Shown in pieces: positions 27,849 through 37,248 of a stretch of 55,159 bases of DNA. Numbering within the stretch: the stretch's first letter is position 1; the number at the start of each line of letters is the position of its first letter. Below the pieces are notes generated by a model. It worked only from the letters and a program-made list of their open reading frames with translations. It did no database searches and was not told the origin of the DNA. Source of the DNA: an uncultured Thermoguttaceae bacterium (lineage in GTDB: Bacteria; Planctomycetota; Planctomycetia; Pirellulales; Thermoguttaceae); NCBI GenBank assembly GCA_938042245.1, contig CALIRO010000078.1:1-55159 (forward strand), in the 5' to 3' direction. Both the position numbers and the translations under genes were made by a program.

Positions 27849-29141
27849 ATGCAACTGATCGCTCGACGTTTTGACACGGGCGAATGGGTTCGGATTACCA
27901 TCCAGGGGGAGCGAATCGCCCAGATCGAACCGATTAGCCAGAGGAAACCGATTGGCCAGAGGGAAGCAGGAACTGAGGAGCAGTCGGCCCATGAGGGGGG
28001 GCCCTGGGTGGCCCCGGGGTTGGTTGATCTGCAGGTCAACGGCTACGGCGGCCAGGAGTTTTCTGCACCGGATTTGACCGTCGAAAAGGTGCTCCAGATT
28101 GCCCTGGCCATGGATCGGTTCGGTTTGAGCCGGTTTTGCCCTACAATCACCACCAATAGCCGGGAAGTTATTGAGCACGCTCTGCGAACCATTGCCCAGG
28201 CATGCCGTCAATTGCCGGAGGTCGCCGACCGGGTAGTGGGCATCCATTTGGAAGGTCCGTATATTTCTCGGCAAGACGGCGCCCGGGGGGCGCATCCGCT
28301 CATGCATTGCCGAGCGCCGGATTGGCAAGAGTTCCAGCAGTTCCAAAAGGCCGCTGAAGGCCGAATCCGTATCATTACCCTTTCGCCCGAATATCCGGAG
28401 GCGGAGGAATTTATCCGGCGGGCGTCGGCCAGTGGGGTGGTGGTTTCCATTGGGCATACAGCCGCCACGCCCGAACAGATTCACCAGGCGGCCGAAGCCG
28501 GGGCCCGGATGAGCACCCATCTGGGCAACGGCTGCCATCCGATCCTGCCCAGGCATCGGAACTATCTGTGGGCCCAGTTGGCCGAGGATCGGCTTACAGC
28601 CGGATTGATCGGCGACGGTTTTCATCTGCCGCCGGATGTGCTCAAATGCCTGATTCGGGCTAAAGGGCCAGAGCGGTGTGTGCTGGTAAGCGATCTATCG
28701 GGCATGGCCGGTTTGCCCCCCGGCCGATATAGCACCAACCTCTGCGATCTGGAGATTTTGCCCAACGGAAAGATGGTCATTGCTGGCCAACAGGAGCTAC
28801 TAGCGGGGGCCACCCTGCCGGTAGGTGAGGGGGTGGTTAATGCCATGCGATTTGCCGGGCTAGAACTTCCCCAGGCAGTCCGGTTGGCCACGGAAAAGCC
28901 GCTTCATGTGGTAGGGGAGGAACCTATTCGGCTGGCAGCGGGGAGCCCGGCCGATTTAGTAGTATTTGATGTGGATTTATCCTTGGGAAAAGGGATAGAA
29001 TATACACAAAATACACAAAATAGGCAAAATTATCAGATCTGTCCCTCCTCCCAAGAAAATAAAAAAGGCCCCTTCCTAACCTTGCGCTTTCGAGTCCGAG
29101 CTACTCTGTTAGGCGGAAAGGTAGTATTCGGAGATATTTAG
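27849..29141 (+). CDS. nagA: N-acetylglucosamine-6-phosphate deacetylase NagA
   Basis: A 430-residue amidohydrolase that removes acetate from GlcNAc-6-phosphate during amino-sugar use or cell-wall recycling. Signatures are APGLVDLQVNGYGG, GIHLEGPYIS (metal-binding Glu), VVSIGHTAATPEQIHQA (His), and VLVSDLSGMAGLPPG (catalytic Asp). The usual THLFNAM is STHLGNGCHP here. Near the C-terminus an extra 25-residue stretch (TQNTQNRQNYQ and beyond) is encoded by an A-rich simple repeat (29001-29033) between the VVFDVD strand and the final GGKVVFGD. The start is ATG 27849, 8 nt after GGAG; ATG 27843 is possible. No nagB is adjacent. Confidence 0.9.
   Translation: MQLIARRFDTGEWVRITIQGERIAQIEPISQRKPIGQREAGTEEQSAHEGGPWVAPGLVDLQVNGYGGQEFSAPDLTVEKVLQIALAMDRFGLSRFCPTITTNSREVIEHALRTIAQACRQLPEVADRVVGIHLEGPYISRQDGARGAHPLMHCRAPDWQEFQQFQKAAEGRIRIITLSPEYPEAEEFIRRASASGVVVSIGHTAATPEQIHQAAEAGARMSTHLGNGCHPILPRHRNYLWAQLAEDRLTAGLIGDGFHLPPDVLKCLIRAKGPERCVLVSDLSGMAGLPPGRYSTNLCDLEILPNGKMVIAGQQELLAGATLPVGEGVVNAMRFAGLELPQAVRLATEKPLHVVGEEPIRLAAGSPADLVVFDVDLSLGKGIEYTQNTQNRQNYQICPSSQENKKGPFLTLRFRVRATLLGGKVVFGDI
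29001..29033 (+). repeat. A-rich simple repeat inside nagA
   Basis: TATACACAAAATACACAAAA followed by TAGGCAAAAT. It is related to the A-rich runs at 6241, 15211 and 24841 and sits in frame in nagA, adding Gln/Asn/Thr codons. It looks like an insertion into a loop between two C-terminal strands. Confidence 0.6.
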
Positions 29142-29166
29142 GTACCTGGAGTTTCTCCCGGGGTGG

Positions 29167-29562
29167 TTAGTTTCTGTCTGACAGAGGAGGTCGATTTGGT
29201 CGGAGTCGATTAGGGGGAATATTGCCCCCCGGAGTATGGCCACAAGGCGGCATCCCCTGCGCTACTGCTCGAAGAGATTGAGCCACCGCAATCAGAGCCA
29301 TTTGATTCAGAGGATTGGCAAACTTCTGGGCTGCTTGACGAAACCACTTGGCTGCATCCTCATGGCGCTGTTGACACCGGAATGCCTCCCCTCGGATCAG
29401 ATCCGCAGCCGCTTCGAATGGTCCGAAATCTTTGACCCCTTCCAATTGCCCTAGGGCTTGGGGGATCATACCCAATTCGAGGTAACCGGCAGCATGGCTG
29501 ATCCGTTTGGCTGCCCGTACCAGCTCTGCCAAATCCATGATTTTCAGTTTCAGGGTCGGCAT
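29167..29562 (-). CDS. Small helical-repeat (TPR-like) protein, unknown function
   Basis: A 131-residue protein. Residues 9-95 form paired helices with TPR-like spacing (AAKRISHAAGYLELGMIPQA, FEAAADLIRGEAFRCQQRHE, DAAKWFRQAAQKFANPLNQM), so a protein-binding role is plausible. The last 25 residues are Pro/Asn/Arg-rich and probably disordered. There is no signal peptide. ATG 29562 was chosen over a TTG at 29598 without a ribosome site; ATG 29538 is possible. It converges with nagA (25 bp between stops). Confidence 0.6.
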   Translation of the reverse strand: MPTLKLKIMDLAELVRAAKRISHAAGYLELGMIPQALGQLEGVKDFGPFEAAADLIRGEAFRCQQRHEDAAKWFRQAAQKFANPLNQMALIAVAQSLRAVAQGMPPCGHTPGGNIPPNRLRPNRPPLSDRN

Positions 29563-30071
29563 AGGTCTTTTAGGATCCCTACAAAATGGAGTCCACAATA
29601 CCCGAACTGCCTATTGAAAAAATTAGCAAAATTTGTGCCAAAACTCACTTCTGCAAACCTGCTATAACTCCTTTTGGTAAAAGGAGTTAAAAATAAAAAA
29701 ATGTATGAAAAACTCTGGTGCCTAAAAGGGATTTAACAAGGCTGTCAATTTGGCAGCCTTGGGCCCATCGGTTTGTGAAGGAATTGAATTTTCCAAAAAC
29801 ATTCGGAATATTCAAGATTTCCCTCGTATTAGGGCAAACCTTTGGGATCCCTTCAAGAGGCTCTGCTCTGTGGTTTTGCCCCCCAAGAGAGGGCTGCCCC
29901 GAAAAAGGGAAGACCGGAGGGCTCCAAAAGTCTAAATTGCCCCTTTATTGGTAGGATGTTTCCCCTCCTAAGGAAACCCACACGGGCTTCTTTTGGGAGC
30001 AATGTTTTCGGCCAGTCTAAAGGAAACGAAGGTCCGATGTACATTTTTCTCCCCTCGGAGGGTTAGTTAAG
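29563..30071. other. Divergent spacer, AT-rich
   Basis: About 500 bp between divergent genes. The perfect palindrome at 29666-29688 and an A-rich stretch follow the small-protein start. No gene is supported. Confidence 0.4.
29666..29688. promoter_or_regulatory. Perfect 10-bp palindrome next to an A-tract
   Basis: AACTCCTTTT, GGT, AAAAGGAGTT: fully paired arms with a 3-nt loop, followed by AAAAATAAAAAAA. It lies about 100 bp upstream of the minus-strand gene at 29562. It could be an operator, or an RNA hairpin that hides a GGAG. As a terminator it lacks a T-tract in either direction. Confidence 0.4.
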
Positions 30072-30983
30072 ATGGGCAATTTCCCAGGGCCGCTGTGGAT
30101 AGGACCAATCCATTCGGAGGATATTTCCGAAACCCTTCGGATATTGGCTGAGCAGATCCCTCCAGAAGTACGCCAATTGTGGGAGGCTAAGCACCCTAGT
30201 AAGTGGGAGCAAACCCCCTGGATGCTTCGGGGAGCCTATCGGGGCAAGCAATTAGTAGGGGTGGAATTAGCGCATTTGCAGGCTGGCCGCAGCGCCCTCC
30301 TGTGGCCTCCCCGGTTTACCGTGCAGGAGGGGAGCGAAGTGGCTTTAGCATTGGTGGAAGGAGTTTGCCAAGAGCTAGCTAGCCGGGATGTGCAGCTAGT
30401 GTATTGCTTTTTAGAGACAGACACAGGGATGGAGAGCCGATTGATGCAACTTGCCGGTTTTGCCCGATTTGCCCATTTGCTCTATCTTGTGAGCCTAGAA
30501 AGTACCTTGCCTTCCCAGGCACCTGCGAGTTCCCTTTGTTTTGAGCCTTACTCCGCCCACAATCATCATCGCCTCCTTCGCACCGTAGAAGCTACCTATG
30601 TGGAAAGTTTAGATTGTCCGGTGCTCAACCAAAAGCGGGCTATAGAAGATGTATTGGCTAGTTATCAAGCCACCGGAGTGCATCGACCGGACCTATGGCA
30701 GATTGTGCGGGCCGGAAAAGAAGATGTGGGATGCTTGCTTTTAACGGATCATCCCCACCTGGAGAGCTTGGAGTTAGTGTATATGGGGCTGATCCCCTCG
30801 GCTAGGGGAAGGGGCTGGGGGGTGGAGCTGGCCCGGCAGGCCCAATGGCTGACCCGGCTTTCGGGCCGAAGCCAATTGCTCCTAGGAGTCGATGCCGACA
30901 ACTGGCCCGCTATTCGGGCATATGCCGCCGTTGGATTTCGCCAATGGGCCAGCCGGATGGTCTATGGAAGATTTTTGACATAG
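30072..30983 (+). CDS. GNAT-family N-acetyltransferase
   Basis: A 303-residue protein with the acetyl-CoA-binding fold. The second half holds the GNAT core: LVYMGLIPSARGRGWGVELA carries the Arg/Gly-x-Gly pyrophosphate loop near residue 245, and DNWPAIRAYAAVGFRQWASR is the following helix. The first half is diverged but of GNAT size, so the protein may be a two-domain GNAT. The substrate is unknown. The start ATG 30072 has GGAGG 10 nt upstream. The stop is 2 bp before a family 2 repeat. Confidence 0.75.
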   Translation: MGNFPGPLWIGPIHSEDISETLRILAEQIPPEVRQLWEAKHPSKWEQTPWMLRGAYRGKQLVGVELAHLQAGRSALLWPPRFTVQEGSEVALALVEGVCQELASRDVQLVYCFLETDTGMESRLMQLAGFARFAHLLYLVSLESTLPSQAPASSLCFEPYSAHNHHRLLRTVEATYVESLDCPVLNQKRAIEDVLASYQATGVHRPDLWQIVRAGKEDVGCLLLTDHPHLESLELVYMGLIPSARGRGWGVELARQAQWLTRLSGRSQLLLGVDADNWPAIRAYAAVGFRQWASRMVYGRFLT

Positions 30984-30985
30984 GC

Positions 30986-31030
30986 TACCATTTCCGCCGA
31001 ATGATGCACCCAGGCCATTCCTGCGAAACC
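30986..31030. repeat. Family 2 repeat, partial
   Basis: TACCATTTCCGCCGAATGATG followed by GGCCATTCCTGCGAAACC matches the left part of the 3501 copy. I cannot find a matching right tip. It starts 2 bp after the GNAT stop codon. Confidence 0.5.
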
Positions 31031-31842
31031 ACAGAGGCAGCGAAAGGCAACCAATGGTGGGCACGTGGATCGCCAGGACGGCTTTCAGGAAGCAGAGAAC
31101 TATGAAAAGGACCGATCCTGAGCTGCCGCTTTGGAGGACTTGCCCACGAGAGGCCAAATGCTGTCTCCAAAAGCCTGCGCAGTCCTCTCAGCCGGGGCGC
31201 TCTGGAGATTGGGAACCCGAGGTTTTGGAAGGAGCTTTTTAGAAACTCTGGTTGACAAAAAACCTACCTCGTCCCCCTAGGAAACACTATCTTTTGATCG
31301 GATACGAAGTTGTGTCCGGGGAGGAGGTTGTGTCCCTCCTGCGGGGGCCCAAAACCAAACAGGTTTTCCACCCCACCGGAAAGTTAGCCCTAAAAATCTT
31401 TTCTTTTCGATGGGTTAGCCAAAGCGGCGTTTTCCGTTGGGAAGAGGCCGGTTTCTAATTCTGAAGAAGGCTTCCGGAAAAAAATTCCTGCAGGGTGGTT
31501 TGACAGCAGTGCTAGCATCGGTACAATCACTCCACGGGTGAGAGAAAAAGCCTCTGAAAAGCCGGGGTGTGTTGTCTCGCTAGGGTCTTGCTCCAACCTG
31601 CCTGGGGTATTTTTGGCTCTGGGAGCGATCTGGCCCAGGGTGTTTTTTTTTGAAGGCCAGGCAGGGGAGTTTTTGTTGCCCTTGGGCAATTACTCCGTTC
31701 GGCAGGCTGCGGAGGCTTCTACGGATGTTTTTGAGGATCGAGGTGGCCTTGCTAGATGCAAAAACTTCGGGAAGCTTCTGGAGCTAACCCGGAGTGTGTC
31801 CGGCAGGCCAAGTAGGGACGCTTTCGGGGCGGACAGGAACCC
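31031..31842. other. Spacer upstream of dnaA; no origin seen
   Basis: About 800 bp. I find no DnaA boxes (TTATCCACA type) in a cluster and no AT-rich unwinding region, so nothing supports an origin here. Small open frames lack ribosome sites. Confidence 0.5.
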
Positions 31843-33465
31843 ATGAGTGCCGACAAGGATATCGTCGCTACGTTGCAGGCGGCTCTGGCCGAGCGGATCG
31901 GTCAGCATCGGTATGAGCTGTGGTTTGGGGCCGAAACCGAGCTTGAGTACCGCCAGGATAATCTGATCATTCGAACACCGAACGCCTCCTTTCAAAATTG
32001 GGTTGCTACTCATTTCCGCAAAGATCTAGAGGCTTGCTGCCAGGCGGTGTTAGGGTTCTGCCCAGAGCTGCGTTTTGAGGCGGTGCTGAGAACCCCTGCA
32101 GGTTTGTCGGAGCCAGGCCAAGGCCCAGAAAGCCCAGGGAGGCACAAAGAGGCAGTCTGTGGGGATGGTCAACCAACCCAGAAGGCACTTCCGCTTTTTA
32201 AAGAAGAGGTGGGAAAAGAGACTACCCAGCTCGGCCCAGCAGACGAGGGGGTTAGTGCCAGCCCGAAAGGTGAACAGAACCTTTTTCAGACGTCACCTGC
32301 CCCAGCAGTTTCGTGTCAGCAAAGCGATTTCCCGAAGGATGGGAAACCGTTTGGGCCATCTACTGCCTCGCCAAGGGGGTCCACCAGAGACAGGCTCCAG
32401 AGTAGGGTGGGCACCACTAGCCGACCGGCCCGACGCTTTGCCGATTTCGACTCCTTCATCACTGGGCCGTCGAATCAGTTGGCCCGCAGTTCGGCGGAAA
32501 TGGTGGTCGCCAGTCCGGGGGCGATTTCCCCGTTGGTATTTTGTGGGCCAACCGGAGTGGGCAAAACCCATCTATTGGAGGCCACCTGGACGGCGCTGCG
32601 GCGTCGGCATCCGTCGCTCGTAAGTGTATTTGTTTCCGCGGAACAATTTACTAGTTATTACATTGAGGCCCTTCGTGGTAGCGGGATGCCGAGTTTCCGC
32701 CGCAAATATCGAGGGGTCGATGTGCTATTGATCGACGATGTGCAATTTTTTGCAGGTAAACGGGGCACCCAGATGGAACTGCTTTATACCATTGAAGCGT
32801 TACAACAAGCCGGTCGGCAGTTGATCTTTGCCGCCTCGGCTCCCCCGAGAGAACTGCCGGACTTGCTGCCTGACTTGGCAGCTCGGTTAGACAGCGGCGT
32901 GGTGTGTCGAATTGCTCCTCCGGAATATGAGACCCGCTTGCGTCTGGTGGCCCGATATGCCCATCGGATGGGCTTGTCGATGCCAGAAGAGGTCTGCCAG
33001 TTTGTGGCCAACCACTTTCGTCAACACGCTTGGGAATTGTCCGGAGCCGTTTGCCGGTTACATGCCGCCATCTGCGCGACTGGGGAGAAGTTGAGCGTGG
33101 AATTTGCCCGCCGCGTGTTAGCCGATATGCTAGCCGCTCGCCAGCACCTGGTCCCGCTTACCGAGATCCGGAAAGCCGTTTGTGAAGTCTTTCAGATTGA
33201 TCCGGCCGGATTGTGTGGCCCAGGCAAGCAGCGGCATCTAAGTTATCCGCGGATGTTGGCCATGTGGCTGGCCCGCAAATACAGCCGGGCCGCCCTGAGC
33301 GAAATCGGCCAGTTCTTTGGCGGCCGAAGCCATAGCACGGTCCTTTCGGCCCAAAAACAAGTAGATCGTTGGCTAAGCCAAGGTCGCCCCCTCCGCGTAG
33401 CCGGCACCATCTGGGACCCCGAGGAGGCTATCCGCCAAGTGGAACAATACCTCCGGGTGGGATAA
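31843..33465 (+). CDS. dnaA: Chromosomal replication initiator DnaA
   Basis: A 540-residue AAA+ initiator that opens the replication origin. Domain I is about 1-80. A low-complexity linker of about 120 residues follows. The AAA+ domain has Walker A GPTGVGKTHLL near residue 234 and Walker B VLLIDDVQFFAGK near 293. Domain IV near 456-507 has the box-binding motif IGQFFGGRSHSTVLSAQKQV; the usual GRDH is GRSH here. The long linker makes it larger than most DnaA proteins (about 450). dnaN, recF and gyrB are not adjacent. AGGA lies a few nt before the ATG. Confidence 0.95.
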   Translation: MSADKDIVATLQAALAERIGQHRYELWFGAETELEYRQDNLIIRTPNASFQNWVATHFRKDLEACCQAVLGFCPELRFEAVLRTPAGLSEPGQGPESPGRHKEAVCGDGQPTQKALPLFKEEVGKETTQLGPADEGVSASPKGEQNLFQTSPAPAVSCQQSDFPKDGKPFGPSTASPRGSTRDRLQSRVGTTSRPARRFADFDSFITGPSNQLARSSAEMVVASPGAISPLVFCGPTGVGKTHLLEATWTALRRRHPSLVSVFVSAEQFTSYYIEALRGSGMPSFRRKYRGVDVLLIDDVQFFAGKRGTQMELLYTIEALQQAGRQLIFAASAPPRELPDLLPDLAARLDSGVVCRIAPPEYETRLRLVARYAHRMGLSMPEEVCQFVANHFRQHAWELSGAVCRLHAAICATGEKLSVEFARRVLADMLAARQHLVPLTEIRKAVCEVFQIDPAGLCGPGKQRHLSYPRMLAMWLARKYSRAALSEIGQFFGGRSHSTVLSAQKQVDRWLSQGRPLRVAGTIWDPEEAIRQVEQYLRVG

Positions 33466-33701
33466 CCACCGAAAAGCTCCCGCCGAAAACGCTCCTGGCC
33501 GACCTGCTCTTTTCGCTCCCTATCGCATCTGGCCTTGGGCAAAAGGAAAAGGATTCCTCAGCTTCTGAGGCTTCCTAAGCGGGGCCCCTCCCTCTGGTTG
33601 CCCGAACAGCGGCGGGCCAGGGTATTTCTTCCTCCATGGAAGAAGCTACAATAGAAAATCGAGGAAGCAGTTTTTCTTCTCCTAGCGAGGTGTGGGCAGA
33701 T

Positions 33702-34976
33702 ATGAAGATTTCTATTCGATTGGCTTCTTTATTGGAACATGCGCGGAATCGGCGGGGGCTGATCGCAGAGATTGAAAAATACACCGGCATTGAACGGCAT
33801 ACGGTAACCGGACTGCTCAACAATACAGTGAAATATATTTCACTGGACGCGTTGGCGAAGATCAGCGATTACCTAATTGCTGTCCATGGAGTGGATCCAG
33901 CCATTTTGCCGGGTGCCTTACTCGGCCGAGACCCAGAGCGCTTCTGGGAGATGTTGAGTTCTTGCGGCCAAGTGGAGTTTTGCGTAGGGGCCCGAGTCTC
34001 GCCGGATTGGCCGGGGGCGGAATATGTCATGTCCACGGATTCCCGACTCCAGGGAATGTTGCTGTCGAAACTCTCGCAGTGGGAAATTCAGCAAATGCAC
34101 TCCCCGGCTCTCTCCCCAGCCCAAGCTCCGCTCCAAGGCGAACTCGCCAAACCGGCAAACTTCTCTTCCCCGGTAGCCAGGCTAGAGCCGACCAAAGAGC
34201 ACCCCTTTGGACGGATCCGCCGGCAACATCCCCGATTTCACTTGGTGGCTGCTCCGGAACGACATATTCGCCCGGATAGTCCCGGGCCTCAATGGGCCGA
34301 GATCGTCGCTCGGGCACGAGCCGTCTATGAAAACGGCCCCGAAACCCCCTCCGAAGAAACGCGGTGGCCCTGGCAACCGCCGGCAGCTCACGGTCGGGCT
34401 CTGGTGGCCCTAGGCAGTGTGAAAGTCAATCCGGTAGTAGAACTGATTTTGGCCCATGCCTTTGGCGCCGAACCGTTTGCCAGTCTGGATCAGCTGCCTA
34501 AAGCCTCTCTGCGGCCTTGCCCGCTGCTATTCCGCTATCGAGACGACGATCCTCAACCGCCTTCGTTCTGCGGAGGGGTCCAGATTGCGGCCGATACCCC
34601 CGCACCCTGGCCAGGAATCTATTACGAGGCCCAGCCCGGCCAATGGGCTTGTTGCCCTTGGGATCAGAAGACTTCCGATGCCGCCTTTTTGATGTTTGCG
34701 ATGTATCCGGCCCGTGCACGCGTCGAAGTAGCCTGCGGCGGCTTTAGCAGCCGAGCTACTCATTGCCTGACCGATAAACTCGACGAGATTATCTCGGCTT
34801 TAGGAGAACCTTTGTTCTCTAGCCCGCAACTCGTGCTCGGCATGTATGTAATTCAGTTCCGCTTTGCCCCGGAACAGTCCGCTCACCAAGCTCCGAAAGA
34901 GCCTGAACCTATCGAATACCGCGTGCTGCCCATCTCAGAAGAGGTTCTTTCCCAACGATTGGCCCATTGGAAATAG
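33702..34976 (+). CDS. HTH protein with large uncharacterised C-terminal region
   Basis: A 424-residue protein. Residues 3-60 form an XRE-like helix-turn-helix (RLASLLEHARNRRGLIAEIE, then TGIERHTVTGLLNNT). A conserved-looking segment with GRDPERFWEML and SPDWPGAEYVMSTDSRLQ follows. The C-terminal 200 residues include ALVALGSVKVNPVVELILAH and CACCPWDQK-like Cys positions, of no family I recognise. It lies about 240 bp after dnaA on the same strand. The start is ATG 33702 (GAGG about 10 nt upstream); ATG 33636 would add 22 residues. The function is unknown; DNA binding is inferred from the HTH. Confidence 0.7.
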   Translation: MKISIRLASLLEHARNRRGLIAEIEKYTGIERHTVTGLLNNTVKYISLDALAKISDYLIAVHGVDPAILPGALLGRDPERFWEMLSSCGQVEFCVGARVSPDWPGAEYVMSTDSRLQGMLLSKLSQWEIQQMHSPALSPAQAPLQGELAKPANFSSPVARLEPTKEHPFGRIRRQHPRFHLVAAPERHIRPDSPGPQWAEIVARARAVYENGPETPSEETRWPWQPPAAHGRALVALGSVKVNPVVELILAHAFGAEPFASLDQLPKASLRPCPLLFRYRDDDPQPPSFCGGVQIAADTPAPWPGIYYEAQPGQWACCPWDQKTSDAAFLMFAMYPARARVEVACGGFSSRATHCLTDKLDEIISALGEPLFSSPQLVLGMYVIQFRFAPEQSAHQAPKEPEPIEYRVLPISEEVLSQRLAHWK

Positions 34977-35219
34977 CACCACGCCTTCCTCCCGCCCAGC
35001 TCCCCACCCCCAGTACCTCCCCCGGCGGCCCTATTTCCGCCGCACACCAAAACTCTCCTCTCCCCGGAAGCAGGCATGCAAAGGGGTGCCTTTTCTGGCT
35101 CTCGGCTGCTGCCGCCAAGAAGCCGGAAATTCCACCCGGATACGAATAACTTTCCAGGGATTAGGCTCGCATGTTCACTCAACAAAATTCCACCGGGACA
35201 TTATAACTTAGAAGGCGGA

Positions 35220-36224
35220 TCATTGGACAGCAGCTATTACCGCATACGCCGAAAGAGTTGGAAAATAAGAAGAATCCAGATCCGTTTCGATTCGGATCGT
35301 ATGGAGGACCTTGCCAGGCTCTTTGCCGGCAATAAAAGTAATCGGCACTATATGGACTGTCTTGGGCGTATTGTCCGGTGGAGAGAATTGGAAGCAGTCC
35401 GCATCCGAGCTCATCGAGAGAATTCGGAATGGTTTGTTGGCTCGGACCACCACCTTTTTGGTGATTTTCTGTCCCGGGGCCACGACGCCCAAAAACAGCG
35501 AGGCCGGACTGACGGTGATTCCCGAGCGGATCCGGCCTTCGATGCGGAGGGGCAATTGGTTGTTTATATGATCATTGGTTACCAAAACCAGATGATCCTG
35601 GTAATAACCGCTGGGCAGTTGGCCGTCGCAACGGACGGTCAGTTGATACCGCACCTGCCCCGCCTCTCGAGCCGTTTCCACCAGCTCCGTCTTTATCGCC
35701 GGATGGGGGCTACGCACCTGCAAAATCTGCCAATCGCTGCGACCTGCGTAATGAATGTCCAGTTTCCGTTCTACCGGGCTGCCTGCTTCCACCTCCCCTA
35801 GCTCCACAGTGGGAGGCGAAAAGACCACATCCGAACGAATATACCCCCGAACCTGCAGTTGCACCTCCGCATAATACGGTTTGTCAAAAATCACCGTTAA
35901 GGTGGCCCCCTTGGAGCCTACAAAAAGATGGGTGTTGTAGGTGGCCACAATCGCCGATTGCTCATACGTCTTCAGCCACTCCTTCTTGATCCGGGGCGTG
36001 GTACAGCCACAGGTGGAACGTACCGCCGCAATATGAACGTCTTCTACATAAGGATTGGTCAACACAAATTCAAACTCCGCTTTGGCGCCCCGTACCACCA
36101 CGCCAAAATCGTGTTCCAGGGTCTGGAACATTTTCCTGGCCCACTCTTGGGCTGAGCCGCCCCCTGAACTGGCAAACCACAACCCTATCCCTAAAAGCAC
36201 CTTGGCAGCAGTTTTACCACGCAT
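35220..36224 (-). CDS. Exported DUF1573 protein
   Basis: A 334-residue exported protein. The signal peptide is at residues 1-25 (KVLLGIGLWFASSGGGSAQ). The DUF1573 signature follows: LEHDFGVVVRGAKAEFEFVL and AAVRSTCGCTTPRIKKEW, with the family Cys-x-Cys pair. Two or three immunoglobulin-like beta domains are likely. DUF1573 proteins are abundant in planctomycetes and Bacteroidota and are thought to be structural envelope proteins; no enzymatic role is known. It is a single gene flanked by spacers. Confidence 0.85.
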   Translation of the reverse strand: MRGKTAAKVLLGIGLWFASSGGGSAQEWARKMFQTLEHDFGVVVRGAKAEFEFVLTNPYVEDVHIAAVRSTCGCTTPRIKKEWLKTYEQSAIVATYNTHLFVGSKGATLTVIFDKPYYAEVQLQVRGYIRSDVVFSPPTVELGEVEAGSPVERKLDIHYAGRSDWQILQVRSPHPAIKTELVETAREAGQVRYQLTVRCDGQLPSGYYQDHLVLVTNDHINNQLPLRIEGRIRSGITVSPASLFLGVVAPGQKITKKVVVRANKPFRILSMSSDADCFQFSPPDNTPKTVHIVPITFIAGKEPGKVLHTIRIETDLDSSYFPTLSAYAVIAAVQ

Positions 36225-37248
36225 GGCACTTCCTCTCCGGGAAAAATGGAACTGGCTGGAAAATATGGCAGGAGGACGTTAAGGAGGAAAATCGAAGGAA
36301 GATACCCATTATGAGGGGGATTGAAATAACCTTCCCGTATGTAAACACTCCCCTTGCTAGGTACAATTCCCTTCAACTATAAGGGAGGCTCTTACCCCCG
36401 CTTGATTCGGTGCAGCGGAAACTATCCAACTGTAGAACCCTGTTTAGAATGCGTCCAATCCTTTATCAAAAGAGCTTCCTCTTTTCCGTGAAAACCCATT
36501 TTATGGGGGGATATTTCTACAATATTTGGGGGAAAACGCTCTGACCCCAACTTCTCTATTTAATTCCAGAAACCACACCCCCCCAAAGAGGAGTCAACCT
36601 TTAATATCCCCCTTTGGGAAAGAAAGCAGCTCGGTCCAGGTAGCTTTCCCAGGCTACCAGAGGGATCTGGCAATGACTGGGAATAAGGTACTCCATTCGC
36701 CGAACATCTTGCAAGATCATTCAATACACATGTTATACGCGTTTTATGCTGTTTTTCTGAGATGCCCGGCAAAAAGGGACCCATAGGAGCAAAAGAGGTG
36801 GGGTTGGAGGGCTCGATTCCCGGATAAAAGGGCGATCCCCTCAGGAGAAATCTCCTGGACTTTTTGGCCGCAGCCCAAGTCCCCGCCCAGACTCCTTCGC
36901 CAAGAGTCCATCCCAGGCGAATTGCTCCCGGCACCAACCCCCTTGAAATTTCGAGGCTTTCCTGAATGACCAAGATCGTCTTTTAGAATGCAAACTTTAC
37001 CGGGAGGCTGCTTGGGATATAGAGAAAAGAATCTCTGCCGTTTTCCCAACTTCCATATCTAGGGGGGATTTATATGACCTATTTTGGGGGTTTCCCCTTT
37101 TTATAGGGGGCAATTGCCCTTCGTCCTCTCGGAACTAGAAGGAGACTCCATTCGGGTCATAGGGAGAGATGCCCCCAAGGCTTCAGCTCTTTTGGCCCCA
37201 CCTGGGAGTTAGAATAATTTCCCATTTGGAGGGGGACAAAGCTATTTC
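36225..37248. other. Long gene-free spacer
   Basis: About 1 kb with no convincing gene, repeat family or RNA. It is moderately AT-rich near 36300-36550 and 37040-37110. Confidence 0.45.

Noticed and set aside
31252..31458. 68-codon frame upstream of dnaA
   Set aside because: Starts at TTG without a ribosome site; no family resemblance.
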